Positions 5,713 to 13,063 of a stretch of 14,413 nt of DNA are shown here, piece after piece. The notes beneath the pieces are model-generated. The model did no database searches. It was not told where the DNA came from and saw only the letters and a program-made list of their open reading frames with translations. The stretch's first letter is position 1. Each line of letters starts with the position of its first letter. The DNA comes from Candidatus Aenigmatarchaeota archaeon. Its GTDB lineage: Archaea > Aenigmatarchaeota > Aenigmatarchaeia > CG10238-14. The stretch lies in assembly GCA_017610225.1 (NCBI GenBank), contig JAFCCM010000045.1, positions 1 to 14,413 on the forward strand. The letters are read 5' to 3'. The position numbers were made by a program, and so were the translations under genes.

Positions 5713-6060
5713 AATTCTTTTAATTGCTTCCACATATGTTCCAAGTGAATTTTCTCTACTCAAGAATTTAGTACCTCTTTTTTCCCATTCTCTTCCATAT
5801 CTTTCATTAGAACTCATACCTATAAAAGGAACTTCACAACCCTTTTCTCTTACATCATCCAGTAAATCAAACCCAAGACGAGGAGGTTGACCCCCTAATT
5901 CGGTATCACAAACAACTAAATCATATCCACCAGAAAGTATTCTCTCACGGGCCCTTGTATAAGAAGTTTCAGAATCTGTTATATATCCAGAATGTTGAAG
6001 GCCACGCTGCATACCTTCTGCTGGTATGAATTTGTCATCTACAACTAATATTCTCGTCAT
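5704..6060 (-). CDS. stand-alone response-regulator receiver (CheY-like) protein
   Basis: The product has 118 residues and consists of a receiver domain only. The acidic pair is D8-D9 (ILVVDDK). The phospho-acceptor is D52 at the end of strand 3 (DLVVCDTELGG). The switch hydroxyl is S83 (IGMSS), and the conserved lysine is probably K98 (GTKFLSREN). There is no output domain, so signalling would be by protein-protein contact. The loop after D52 (GGQPPRLGFDLLDDV) fits the usual xPxxxGxxLL pattern loosely. No histidine kinase is encoded in the window. Its TAG-side end overlaps the tiny plus-strand ORF. AT-rich sequence at about 6085-6110 probably holds the promoter. Confidence 0.9.
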   Translation of the reverse strand: MTRILVVDDKFIPAEGMQRGLQHSGYITDSETSYTRARERILSGGYDLVVCDTELGGQPPRLGFDLLDDVREKGCEVPFIGMSSNERYGREWEKRGTKFLSRENSLGTYVEAIKRILG

Positions 6061-6133
6061 TCCATCATAATTAGATAAGAAGATTAAAGTTAAATAATAA
6101 ACTATAATTAGTTAAAAAGACAAATGTTCTTTT

Positions 6134-6138
6134 AGGTG
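6134..6138 (+). promoter_or_regulatory. ribosome binding site of the 373-residue anchored protein
   Basis: AGGTG ends five bases before the ATG at 6144, a good archaeal Shine-Dalgarno match. It fixes the start of the gene and suggests a leadered message, unlike several neighbours. Confidence 0.5.
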
Positions 6139-6143
6139 TAAAT

Positions 6144-7265
6144 ATGGATGAATTCATTTTTGTTCTGCTGGCTGGATTAGTTATGATTAGTATCTTACTT
6201 GTAGCATGGGGAATACCTCCAGAAGAAGGGAATACTACTATTACCACAGAGATGAAAAACCCATTCTCGATAGGAATGTTTCCAAAAGACGTTGCCAGAC
6301 AAATACCATTTGGTGATTTTGAAGTTAGTTATGCTGTTGGTTCTGAAGTCATCGGGACAAAAAGAGATGTTAATGTCATAAAAAAAGAAAAATTTTCAAT
6401 GTCTGGGGAAATAGAACAAGACCTTGATTTAGTTACTGGGGGATTTTTAACAATTTACGTTAAAGAAACAAACCAAGAAGGTAGTTTAATTGTAAAACTT
6501 AATGAAAAAGAAGTGTTTAATCAAAAAGTAACTGTTGGAAAAGTAGAAATACCAATAGAAAAAGGTGATTTGCAAGATTATAATATCGTTGAAATAAGTG
6601 TCTCGAGTTCTGGGTGGAAATTTTGGGTGAAGCCATTTTATAATTTGGATAAAGTTGATTTTGGTGTAAACTTTTATGGCAATCTTGAGAAGGCAGAAGA
6701 GTTCCAAGTTTATCCTGAGGAATTAAGAGATTTCAAATCTGCTGAAGTTTCTTTCAAACTAAAAGATTATTCTGGTAGCGGGGATTTGATGATAAACATT
6801 AACAATCACAAAATATACAAAGGACAACCAAGCCTTGACTTTCATCAGTCATTTGATCAGTATAATGTTGGGTTGACAAGTGGACTTAACTCGATTTCTT
6901 TTACTGTTGAGAGTGGATCAAGTTATGATATCGAAGATAGTATCCTGACAATAATCAGAGAAGAATCTGCGACAAAATCTAGGTCATTTGACTTTACTGT
7001 TGGTAGTTCTGACTATAATGACAATCTTGAAGGTGAAATCAATTTTTATATTAGTGACACTGATTATAGGGGAAATCTTCTGATTGCAATAACTGATACT
7101 TCTGGAGATAAACACCCCGTTGAAGCAATTCAATCTTATTCTGTTGGTGATACAAAGACTGTTAACTTTAACAAGGATTTTGTTAATGTAGGAACAAACA
7201 AGGTTACTTTTGAAGCAACTGATGGTAATTTTGTTATAAGTAATGTTGAGATTAAGGCTAAGTGA
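6144..7265 (+). CDS. membrane-anchored extracellular protein with three beta-sandwich-like repeats
   Basis: The product has 373 residues. One hydrophobic helix at residues 4-23 with an acidic N-terminus (MDEF) resembles an uncleaved signal anchor, leaving the rest outside the cell. The remainder is beta-rich with few cysteines and looks like three related units at about 85-175, 197-273 and 295-373. Each has an alternating strand (GFLTIYVKET, AEVSFKLKDY, GEINFYISDT), a G-x-L strand (EGSLIVKLN, SGDLMININ, RGNLLIAIT) and a late strand pair (YNIVEISV, GLNSISFTV, GTNKVTFEA). I do not recognise the family; a surface or adhesion role is an inference. An AGGTG ribosome site lies five bases before the ATG. 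It is convergent with the DUF63 gene, with four bases between. Confidence 0.75.
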   Translation: MDEFIFVLLAGLVMISILLVAWGIPPEEGNTTITTEMKNPFSIGMFPKDVARQIPFGDFEVSYAVGSEVIGTKRDVNVIKKEKFSMSGEIEQDLDLVTGGFLTIYVKETNQEGSLIVKLNEKEVFNQKVTVGKVEIPIEKGDLQDYNIVEISVSSSGWKFWVKPFYNLDKVDFGVNFYGNLEKAEEFQVYPEELRDFKSAEVSFKLKDYSGSGDLMININNHKIYKGQPSLDFHQSFDQYNVGLTSGLNSISFTVESGSSYDIEDSILTIIREESATKSRSFDFTVGSSDYNDNLEGEINFYISDTDYRGNLLIAITDTSGDKHPVEAIQSYSVGDTKTVNFNKDFVNVGTNKVTFEATDGNFVISNVEIKAK

Positions 7266-7269
7266 TCTT

Positions 7270-8046
7270 CTAAACTCCTACAACTAACCTTAACAAATCC
7301 CTCAATCCTGTAGCAAATCCAAGTATTCCGATAATAATCTTCAGGTAATTAGTAAATTCCTTATCATCAGAATACTTGTCTAAAATTTTCAAAACACCTA
7401 CAATAACAATAAGTTTCACAACAACAAAAGAAAACGGTGTTCCAGTTGATTCAATTATAACCCTAGGTAACACATGTTGCTCAAAATAATCAAAATATTG
7501 AAGAGAAACAAAAGTTGCAGTCGCGTCAAAAAGATGAAGCAGACTTACAATTTTATTTCCAACCGACCATTTCACCAACGAAAAAATTATCACCCAAGGA
7601 ATAAACCAAAGTAATACATAGCCCAATCCAAGAAGATTCTTTACTGTCAACATCCCTAGAACTAGACCAGCAAGAATCACTCCAGTTACAAACATAATTT
7701 TAAAATAAGGTATTCCATGTTTTCTTTCAATAAATTTAGATGTTCCCAAAAGTGAGATTATTACAAAGACAAACAACAACCAGATATTCGGCGTGATAAA
7801 AAGATAACCAGTCAACATCCCCATATCTTCCAAAACCCTTAACAATATCCCAAACACAATCCAAGGCGTTATCGCCAAGACCAATGTTCTATCAATTCCA
7901 ATCTTCATCTTTTTCAGAAATTTAAAAATCAAATATGTAAAAAAAACAAAAAGTAGAGCGTAGACCAAAGTATTAACAGTATTATAACCATATCCCAACT
8001 GAATAGGTTCAACAAAATACTTGTGAAAAAAATCTACCAAGACCAT
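7270..8046 (-). CDS. DUF63 family archaeal integral membrane protein
   Basis: The product has 258 residues and about seven or eight hydrophobic segments. The signature of archaeal DUF63 proteins is clear: LLRVLEDMGM, HLFDATATFVSLQYFDYFEQHVLP near residue 171, and the C-terminal GFATGLRDLLRLVVG. The biochemical role of the family is not known. The longest frame begins at TTG 8050-8052, but I chose ATG 8044-8046. TTTATATTTT (minus strand, about 8066-8075) is then about 25 bases upstream, as expected for a leaderless message. It is divergent from the DUF1461 gene and shares a 35-base promoter region with it. Confidence 0.9.
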   Translation of the reverse strand: MVLVDFFHKYFVEPIQLGYGYNTVNTLVYALLFVFFTYLIFKFLKKMKIGIDRTLVLAITPWIVFGILLRVLEDMGMLTGYLFITPNIWLLFVFVIISLLGTSKFIERKHGIPYFKIMFVTGVILAGLVLGMLTVKNLLGLGYVLLWFIPWVIIFSLVKWSVGNKIVSLLHLFDATATFVSLQYFDYFEQHVLPRVIIESTGTPFSFVVVKLIVIVGVLKILDKYSDDKEFTNYLKIIIGILGFATGLRDLLRLVVGV

Positions 8047-8081
8047 GAACAAATATTATCTAGAAAAAATATAAACTAGTC

Positions 8082-8789
8082 ATGAAAGGAAAAAATATAA
8101 CAGCAATATTTTCAAAAACACTTGTTATTTTTCTAATTCCTATTATCTTATTTTCAACCAACTTTCTTCTCCTTGCGAGTCCCAGATATCTGGAATGGGA
8201 ATACTCTAAAGAAGATTTTCCAAATCCTGAAGAAATAACAGTCAGGGAAAGAAGTATCTTGAGCAGAAGTGTATTAGCATATATCAAAGGAATAACTGAC
8301 GTGTCCACTTTAGAAGTAACTGATCTATTTACTCAAAGAGAAATTAGTCATTTAAACGATGTTAAAATCCTAAGCAGTAGATTATTTTTAGTTCGTGGAG
8401 TAGCAGCTATTCTATTTGTTTATTTAACACTTTTTGCCATTTTATCTGCGAAAAAAAAATATAGCGTGATCAAATACATATTTTCTGGATCTTTAATCAC
8501 TCTTACAATAGCAATAATTCTATTTGTGTTAGTTTATTTGAATTTTAATATCGTATTTGCCTCTATACATAAAATCATATTTCCTCAAAGATCATGGAGT
8601 TTTAACCCCCAAGCCACATTAATTGAGTTATATCCAGGGAAATTTTGGGTTGACTCTGCTGTCGTTTTCTTAATTCTCACTTTAATTGAATCTTTGATAA
8701 TATGTCTAGTCAGTTTTACAATAATGAGAAGGTTTAAAAGAAAAAAAGTTAAAATAGATATAAAGACAAATAAAGAAATAGAGGGATAA
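8082..8789 (+). CDS. DUF1461 (TIGR01906-like) integral membrane protein
   Basis: The product has 235 residues and four hydrophobic segments: about 12-32, 104-121, 133-158 and 190-215. The segment between helices 1 and 2 has EREISHLNDVK-like sequence (REISHLNDVK, 86-95). The loop after helix 3 has FASIHKIIFPQRSWSFNP followed by LIELYPGKFWVD. These match the DUF1461 pattern in which an HDV-type motif and an H..FP..W motif face the same side of the membrane. The molecular function is unknown. The gene ends three bases before the lipoprotein start, so the two form an operon. It diverges from DUF63. Confidence 0.85.
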   Translation: MKGKNITAIFSKTLVIFLIPIILFSTNFLLLASPRYLEWEYSKEDFPNPEEITVRERSILSRSVLAYIKGITDVSTLEVTDLFTQREISHLNDVKILSSRLFLVRGVAAILFVYLTLFAILSAKKKYSVIKYIFSGSLITLTIAIILFVLVYLNFNIVFASIHKIIFPQRSWSFNPQATLIELYPGKFWVDSAVVFLILTLIESLIICLVSFTIMRRFKRKKVKIDIKTNKEIEG

Positions 8790-8792
8790 TTT

Positions 8793-9632
8793 ATGAAAAA
8801 ATTATTAATGATTCTTTTGGTGTTAGGTGTTGTTTTTATTTCTGGATGTACTGGTGGTGGAAACACAGGGGGGACAAGTACTAATGGCTTGTCGATAACT
8901 AGTATTCTTGTAGATCCATCTAGTATAGAAGCTGGAGAGACAACATATTTAATGGTTGACATAGAAAACGTTGGTGGTGAAAAAGCTGATGGAATCAATG
9001 CTCAAGTAATAGGATTACCTTCAGGGTGGGTGATTGACACTGTATCCAATGTTCCTAACGAATTATATCCACCAGAAGGTGGACTTAAAGGTGAAATTGC
9101 GACAATTGAATGGGTACTTAAATCTCCTTCAGAACAACAAACAGAAATAACTTATCCTGGAGAGGTAACCCTAGATTATCACTATAAGACTCATTTAGAA
9201 AATTTAGTTAGAGTTGCAGATAGAAATTGGATAAGAAGTTTACCAGAAGATCAGGGAAAAACTGAAACTTCTAAGTTAGGAACAATAGAACCAGGTTCTC
9301 AAAGGGGACCAATTCATGCAACCATAAAAATGAGTTCTAGTTCAGTTTATTCAGGAACTACTGCTAGAGTTATACTTGATATACAAAATGTTGGTAGTGG
9401 TTCAGTCAGTTATAATGGAAAAAATGATTATATTTTAGTATCTGCACAAGGATTAAGTAATTGTGATCTTGGTGAAATAAAATTAATTAGAGGACAAAGT
9501 AGGCAGTTAAGATGTGATATTGACACTAGCGATATTGACACATGGAAAAATGTCAGAATAGATGTTGATCTTGAATACAATTATAGATTAAGGAAAATGT
9601 TTGAGATAATTGTCACACCAAAACCTCTGTAA
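8793..9632 (+). CDS. lipoprotein with two CARDB/DUF11-like beta domains
   Basis: The product has 279 residues. A short basic start and hydrophobic core (MKKLLMILLVLGVVF) end in the lipobox ISGC with C19 as the predicted lipidation site, followed by a Gly/Thr/Ser-rich linker. Two similar beta-sandwich domains follow. The first (about 33-135) has SSIEAGETTYLMVDIENVGGEKADG. The second (about 170-279) has SSVYSGTTARVILDIQNVGSGSVSYNG. This is the pattern of CARDB-type adhesion or cell-wall domains on archaeal surface proteins. The gene is read with DUF1461 just upstream, with GAGGG before its ATG. It is convergent with tRNA-Val, which begins directly after its stop. Confidence 0.85.
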   Translation: MKKLLMILLVLGVVFISGCTGGGNTGGTSTNGLSITSILVDPSSIEAGETTYLMVDIENVGGEKADGINAQVIGLPSGWVIDTVSNVPNELYPPEGGLKGEIATIEWVLKSPSEQQTEITYPGEVTLDYHYKTHLENLVRVADRNWIRSLPEDQGKTETSKLGTIEPGSQRGPIHATIKMSSSSVYSGTTARVILDIQNVGSGSVSYNGKNDYILVSAQGLSNCDLGEIKLIRGQSRQLRCDIDTSDIDTWKNVRIDVDLEYNYRLRKMFEIIVTPKPL

Positions 9633-9704
9633 TGGGTCCAAGGAGAATCGAACTCCTGTCCTCGCCGTGTGAGGGCGATGTCCTAACCATTAGACTATGA
9701 ACCC
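9633..9704 (-). tRNA. tRNA-Val(CAC), intronless
   Basis: On the minus strand this 72-nt gene folds cleanly. The acceptor stem is GGGTTCA/TGGACCC (one G-U) with discriminator A. The anticodon stem is TCGCC/GGCGA around loop CTCACAC (anticodon CAC). The four-base variable loop is GGAC, and the T stem is AGGAG/CTCCT around TTCGATT. No CCA is encoded and no intron is present. Its first ten bases are also the last codons and the TAG stop of the PHP gene on the same strand. Confidence 0.97.
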
Positions 9705-10969
9705 TTAAAGTCTAGTAATTGTTTTTGTCCTGAATTTTTTATTCTCTTCACATCTTCTTTTCTTTCAAAAACTGGCTCTCCATATACACCATCATAACCT
9801 GGGATGATCTTGATTTTTTCTTGTCTGTTTAACATAATTAAATCTACTAGTCTTCCTTCAACAACTTTCTCCAGATTTTCTCGCGAGACATCCAAAAGTA
9901 TATTAAACTCATTATCAAACTCATGAATCAACTTGTTATATTCCTTCCATATTGTTTGTGAATAGAGTGTCTGGATTCCTGCTACAGTTTTAATCAATTC
10001 AGAGAGTGGAATGAGTTTTTTGAACGGTATTGCATCCTTAGGTTTAAATCCTTCTGGTCTATCTGCTAACTCCTCTACTCGCTGCTCTACTCCTACTGTA
10101 AGTTTTCTTCCACATTTTGGGCATATATTATTGACCTTTAATGCTTCTTTAGGTGACATCTCAACCTGACAATTCCTATGTCCAGTCCAGTGATACTTCC
10201 CGTAAGCAGGATCAACTTCTATAGTGAAAAGAAATCTTTTCTTATCTTTCTTCTTAATTGCAGATGTAATCTCTGAGTAGGTAATTTTGTCCAGATTAAA
10301 CACGTTGCATTCTCTTCCTAAACGCCAAGGCCAATGAGAATGAGAGTCAGAATTGCTTATTAGACAGAATTTATCCAAACTAGATAATCGCCAGTTCATT
10401 GCAGGGTCACTCGAAAGTCCAGTTTCCAAAGCATGAATATGTTTGATTTGATCTTGATAGCAATCTTCTATTGTGTCAAAACCTGATTTGCTTCCTAAGA
10501 TTCCATACCATGGTGTCCATATGTGAGCTGGAATAATCATTATATCAGAAGAAACTCCCATTAATTTCTCAACAACTTCTGGACTGGATTTGAACAACAT
10601 CAATCTTCCATCTGTTCCTAGATTACCTCCCATTTTTTTCAATTCTTCATTAATTTGTTCAACTACTTCTAGGGATGGAGCAAAGATTACATGATGAACT
10701 TTTCTTGTCTGTTTGTCCTGTTGATAAATCGTATTAATCTCGGTTGTTAACATAAATTTCATTTCATTATATTCGTAAATATTACTATCATCAATGGGTT
10801 TTAACTTGTTCTTAATTTCATTAAACCAATTATAATTCGAGAAATCTCCGGTTCCGACCACATCTAATCCTTTAATCTTACTCCATTTAGCAATATTCTC
10901 CAAATTCATTTGATGACTAGTTGCACGAGCAAACTTACTATGTAAATGCAAATCTACCATTAACATCAT
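9695..10969 (-). CDS. PHP-domain phosphoesterase with zinc ribbon (TIGR00375/COG1379-like)
   Basis: The product has 424 residues. The metal-binding PHP motifs are all present: DLHLHSK (D6, H8, H10), GTGDF (D42), E77, H92-H93, H149 in IIPAHIWTP, and NSDSHSH (D208, H210). A zinc-ribbon-like insert follows at about 260-288 (H260, H264, C267 and CPKCG with C283, C286). The C-terminus carries VEELADRPEG and the helical region seen in the TIGR00375 family, often annotated as helicase-associated although it has no helicase motifs. A phosphodiesterase acting on nucleic acid or nucleotides is likely. ATG follows directly on the TGA of the LAGLIDADG gene. The last codons and stop (GGT TCA TAG) lie in tRNA-Val. 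Confidence 0.92.
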   Translation of the reverse strand: MMLMVDLHLHSKFARATSHQMNLENIAKWSKIKGLDVVGTGDFSNYNWFNEIKNKLKPIDDSNIYEYNEMKFMLTTEINTIYQQDKQTRKVHHVIFAPSLEVVEQINEELKKMGGNLGTDGRLMLFKSSPEVVEKLMGVSSDIMIIPAHIWTPWYGILGSKSGFDTIEDCYQDQIKHIHALETGLSSDPAMNWRLSSLDKFCLISNSDSHSHWPWRLGRECNVFNLDKITYSEITSAIKKKDKKRFLFTIEVDPAYGKYHWTGHRNCQVEMSPKEALKVNNICPKCGRKLTVGVEQRVEELADRPEGFKPKDAIPFKKLIPLSELIKTVAGIQTLYSQTIWKEYNKLIHEFDNEFNILLDVSRENLEKVVEGRLVDLIMLNRQEKIKIIPGYDGVYGEPVFERKEDVKRIKNSGQKQLLDFKGS

Positions 10970-12097
10970 TCAACCACCATATAGACCACATAATTTATAT
11001 CTCTTATAACCACTATTCGTTGAATCTACTAGCTCGATAAAACTAAGTTTTTCTAATTTCCTAATTATTCTTCTAGAATGTGTCATACTTCTCGATGATA
11101 CATTAGCCGAATCAATGGTAGTAAAAAATCTATTTTTTTTATGTAGTTCTATAAGTTTTTCGAGATAAAACCCAAAACCTTTATGAAACTCTTTTTTATT
11201 TAGTTTTATGAGTTCTTCACAACGTATTCTTTTACTCAAACTATTCAAAATGAGATTTTCACTAAGTTTTTTAGTATCTTTGTAAAGAGATATAAGTAAT
11301 CGCCACATGATCCTCTTCTCATCATTAAGAGAATAATAGTCAGATGCTGGAAAAATAGAACATTTTATATTGAAACTTCTGAGTAATCTCCCTATATCAT
11401 AAAGGAGAAATGGTGGAATTCCATCATCAAAACCTAGATCAATTCCAATTTTTCCACCACTTATATAACCATCGTCGTCAATAAATTGGGATATAAATTG
11501 TATTTTTTTATCATTCGGTAAATCGAATATGAATTTAGGTATTCTGGGATTAGTAGAAGTTTTAGATCCACTCTTAAAACCTATAGATTCCATTATATAT
11601 TTGAAAATTTTAGGAAGACTAATTGTAGTTACAGTCTGATATTCATATCTTTTAAATGGGAAATAACCAAATATACTTTTTGAACAATTTAAAAATTCAT
11701 TTATAAGATTTTCATCTTGGTTGTAATAACGAATTCCTTTACTGTGAATGCATCCATCTCCTAAAAGACAAGATATAAATCTGACACCATCTTTTGTTGT
11801 AAAATCAAATGGAAATTTTGGATATTTTAGTGGAGCTCCTTGTTTTCCTAATATCCCCTTGATTTTTATATCATGAATATTGAATAATTCTAAGATTTTA
11901 TGAAATTTATCTAATCTCAATTTCTCCGTATTACTATAAAACCAATCTCTTAATTTCAATTTAAGCAAAAAACGATAAAAATCCTTTCTTTTCCTTATTT
12001 TTTTCTTTATTTTCAATTTATCACGTTCTTCTAATTCTACAAAAATTTCTTTTTCTGGTAATTCTTCTAATGTGACAATTCCGTTCAAATCACTCAT
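10970..12097 (-). CDS. two-motif LAGLIDADG protein with C-terminal winged-helix-like tail
   Basis: The product has 375 residues and is intact. The N-terminal 95 residues are basic and helical (KLKIKKKIRKRKDFYRFL). LAGLIDADG motif 1 is at about 106-115 (RFISCLLGDG, catalytic D114) and motif 2 at about 201-210 (FISQFIDDDG, D209), with the usual beta-strand regions after each. The last 55 or so residues (TIDSANVSSRSMTHSRRIIRKLEKLSFIELVD, then YKRYKL) look like a winged helix. Its ATG overlaps the HTH stop (ATGA at 12094-12097) and its TGA abuts the PHP ATG, so it is embedded in an operon and not within an intron or intein. It may be a homing endonuclease or one co-opted as a DNA-binding regulator. 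Confidence 0.87.
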   Translation of the reverse strand: MSDLNGIVTLEELPEKEIFVELEERDKLKIKKKIRKRKDFYRFLLKLKLRDWFYSNTEKLRLDKFHKILELFNIHDIKIKGILGKQGAPLKYPKFPFDFTTKDGVRFISCLLGDGCIHSKGIRYYNQDENLINEFLNCSKSIFGYFPFKRYEYQTVTTISLPKIFKYIMESIGFKSGSKTSTNPRIPKFIFDLPNDKKIQFISQFIDDDGYISGGKIGIDLGFDDGIPPFLLYDIGRLLRSFNIKCSIFPASDYYSLNDEKRIMWRLLISLYKDTKKLSENLILNSLSKRIRCEELIKLNKKEFHKGFGFYLEKLIELHKKNRFFTTIDSANVSSRSMTHSRRIIRKLEKLSFIELVDSTNSGYKRYKLCGLYGG

Positions 12098-12309
12098 TCC
12101 TTCAACCTCACTACTCTGATCAAATTTCCCTTTCCTCTCAGAACTTCCTCTATCTCATCTTTCATGAACCCATTAAGATATCTGTTAACAGTAGATTTAC
12201 TTATTCCTGTTTTTCTAGATATTTCCCTGGTCCACAAACCTGTTGGATTTTCAATCAATTCCCTACGTATTTTTTTTATTTTTTTTAGGTCAGGGCCTTT
12301 TTTTGGCAT
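12094..12309 (-). CDS. small winged-helix HTH DNA-binding protein, probable autoregulator
   Basis: The product has 71 residues. After a basic start (PDLKKIKKIRREL) comes a helix-turn-helix (about 27-47: TREISRKTGISKSTVNRYLNG) and a short strand pair at the end (GKGNLIRVVRLKE) that could be the wing. It is the first gene of the HTH-LAGLIDADG-PHP unit and overlaps the next gene by ATGA. The promoter carries one imperfect and one perfect copy of GGGACA-AA-TGTCCC, the sort of twofold-symmetric site a dimer of such a protein would bind, so autoregulation is the natural reading. The ATG at 12307-12309 sits 27 bases after its A-box. Confidence 0.85.
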   Translation of the reverse strand: MPKKGPDLKKIKKIRRELIENPTGLWTREISRKTGISKSTVNRYLNGFMKDEIEEVLRGKGNLIRVVRLKE

Positions 12310-12319
12310 ATTCTATTAT

Positions 12320-12333
12320 GGGACAAATGTCCT
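12320..12333. promoter_or_regulatory. operator-like palindrome, proximal copy
   Basis: GGGACAAATGTCCT has five paired bases per arm (GGACA/TGTCC) around AA, with the outermost pair broken. It overlaps the end of the A-box and lies between the A-box and the predicted transcription start, where a bound protein would block the polymerase. The second, perfect copy is 45 bases away. Confidence 0.7.
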
Positions 12334-12339
12334 ATTAAA
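12333..12339 (-). promoter_or_regulatory. A-box promoter of the HTH-LAGLIDADG-PHP operon
   Basis: On the minus strand this reads TTTAATA, centred 27 bases before the HTH ATG. It is directly flanked by the proximal palindrome. Confidence 0.5.
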
Positions 12340-12364
12340 GATTTCTTTGTTTCAGAATAGTTTC

Positions 12365-12378
12365 GGGACAAATGTCCC
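12365..12378. promoter_or_regulatory. operator-like palindrome, distal perfect copy
   Basis: GGGACAAATGTCCC is a perfect inverted repeat with six-base arms around AA. It starts 45 bases from the proximal copy, about four helical turns, so the two could be bound on nearly the same face. It lies about 60 bases upstream of the predicted transcription start, between this operon and the HAD gene stop. Confidence 0.72.
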
Positions 12379-12403
12379 ACAAAGATAACTAATTATTTTG
12401 ATG

Positions 12404-13033
12404 TTATAACTTAAGTTCGTCAAGGGAACCAACATACCAATCTTCATCCTTGTATTCAGTATATTTTTTTCTAGTATCAACTAATATTCCTCTCATTCCC
12501 AAAGTCCTAGCAGGAATAATATCAGCTTCAAGATTATCTCCTATCATAACACATTCTTCTCCATTGACATCAAAATGATCAAGAATCAATTGAAATATTC
12601 TAGGATCTGGTTTTGCTAACTCTACTTCACAAGAAAGAACAATATAATCAAAAAACTTATCCATTCCAAATTTCTCCAAAGCCATTCTTGCTTCTTCCCC
12701 TGCAGAGTTTGAAATTATAGCTAACTTGTATTTTTTCTTTAATTTTTTAAGAACATCTATTGTATCTGGAAACACATTAACATAATTTCTAGTTTCTTCC
12801 CATATTTTCTTAATCTCTTCAAATGTTGTTTTGTCAGAAACTCTTTCTTCAATTAATTCTTTCAGGAAATCATAGAACTTCTGATTTCTGTGGAAAAAGT
12901 GGGAGTCACAATAGTCCCAGAATTCCTGTCTATTCTCAAAACCGAGTAGTTTCGACATTTTTTCATGCTTTTCCTTGGAAGAATCGTAAATAAGTGTATT
13001 CCATAAATCAAACACTATTACTTTTGTTGGCAT
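12404..13033 (-). CDS. HAD-superfamily hydrolase (subfamily IA)
   Basis: The product has 209 residues with all four HAD motifs. Motif I is VFDLWNTL with nucleophile D9; the usual second Asp at +2 is Trp11, as in FDxWxT-type members, which may change the reaction from plain phosphatase. Motif II is IISNS (S108). Motif III is AKPDPRIF (K141). Motif IV is MIGDNLEADI (D166, D171). The helical cap lies at about residues 15-90. The C-terminal GSLDEL matches IA members. Substrates could be small phosphates or haloacid-like compounds; sequence does not decide. AT-rich TTTTTAAT lies about 20 bases before the ATG. The operator-bearing HTH promoter follows its stop. Confidence 0.92.
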   Translation of the reverse strand: MPTKVIVFDLWNTLIYDSSKEKHEKMSKLLGFENRQEFWDYCDSHFFHRNQKFYDFLKELIEERVSDKTTFEEIKKIWEETRNYVNVFPDTIDVLKKLKKKYKLAIISNSAGEEARMALEKFGMDKFFDYIVLSCEVELAKPDPRIFQLILDHFDVNGEECVMIGDNLEADIIPARTLGMRGILVDTRKKYTEYKDEDWYVGSLDELKL

Positions 13034-13063
13034 ACGTATAGTTTGAATTAAAAATTAATATTT

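Noticed and set aside
8585..8998. Minus-strand frame of 137 residues
   Set aside because: It is antisense to the end of DUF1461 and the start of the lipoprotein gene, both of which are well supported.
10970..12097. LAGLIDADG protein as an intein or intron-encoded gene inside PHP or HTH
   Set aside because: Both neighbours are complete with their own starts and stops, and no splice motifs or split domain flank the gene.
12320..12378. Two palindromes as a CRISPR-like or transposon end repeat
   Set aside because: Only two short copies, no regular spacer array, no transposase and no target duplication; their promoter position fits operators better.
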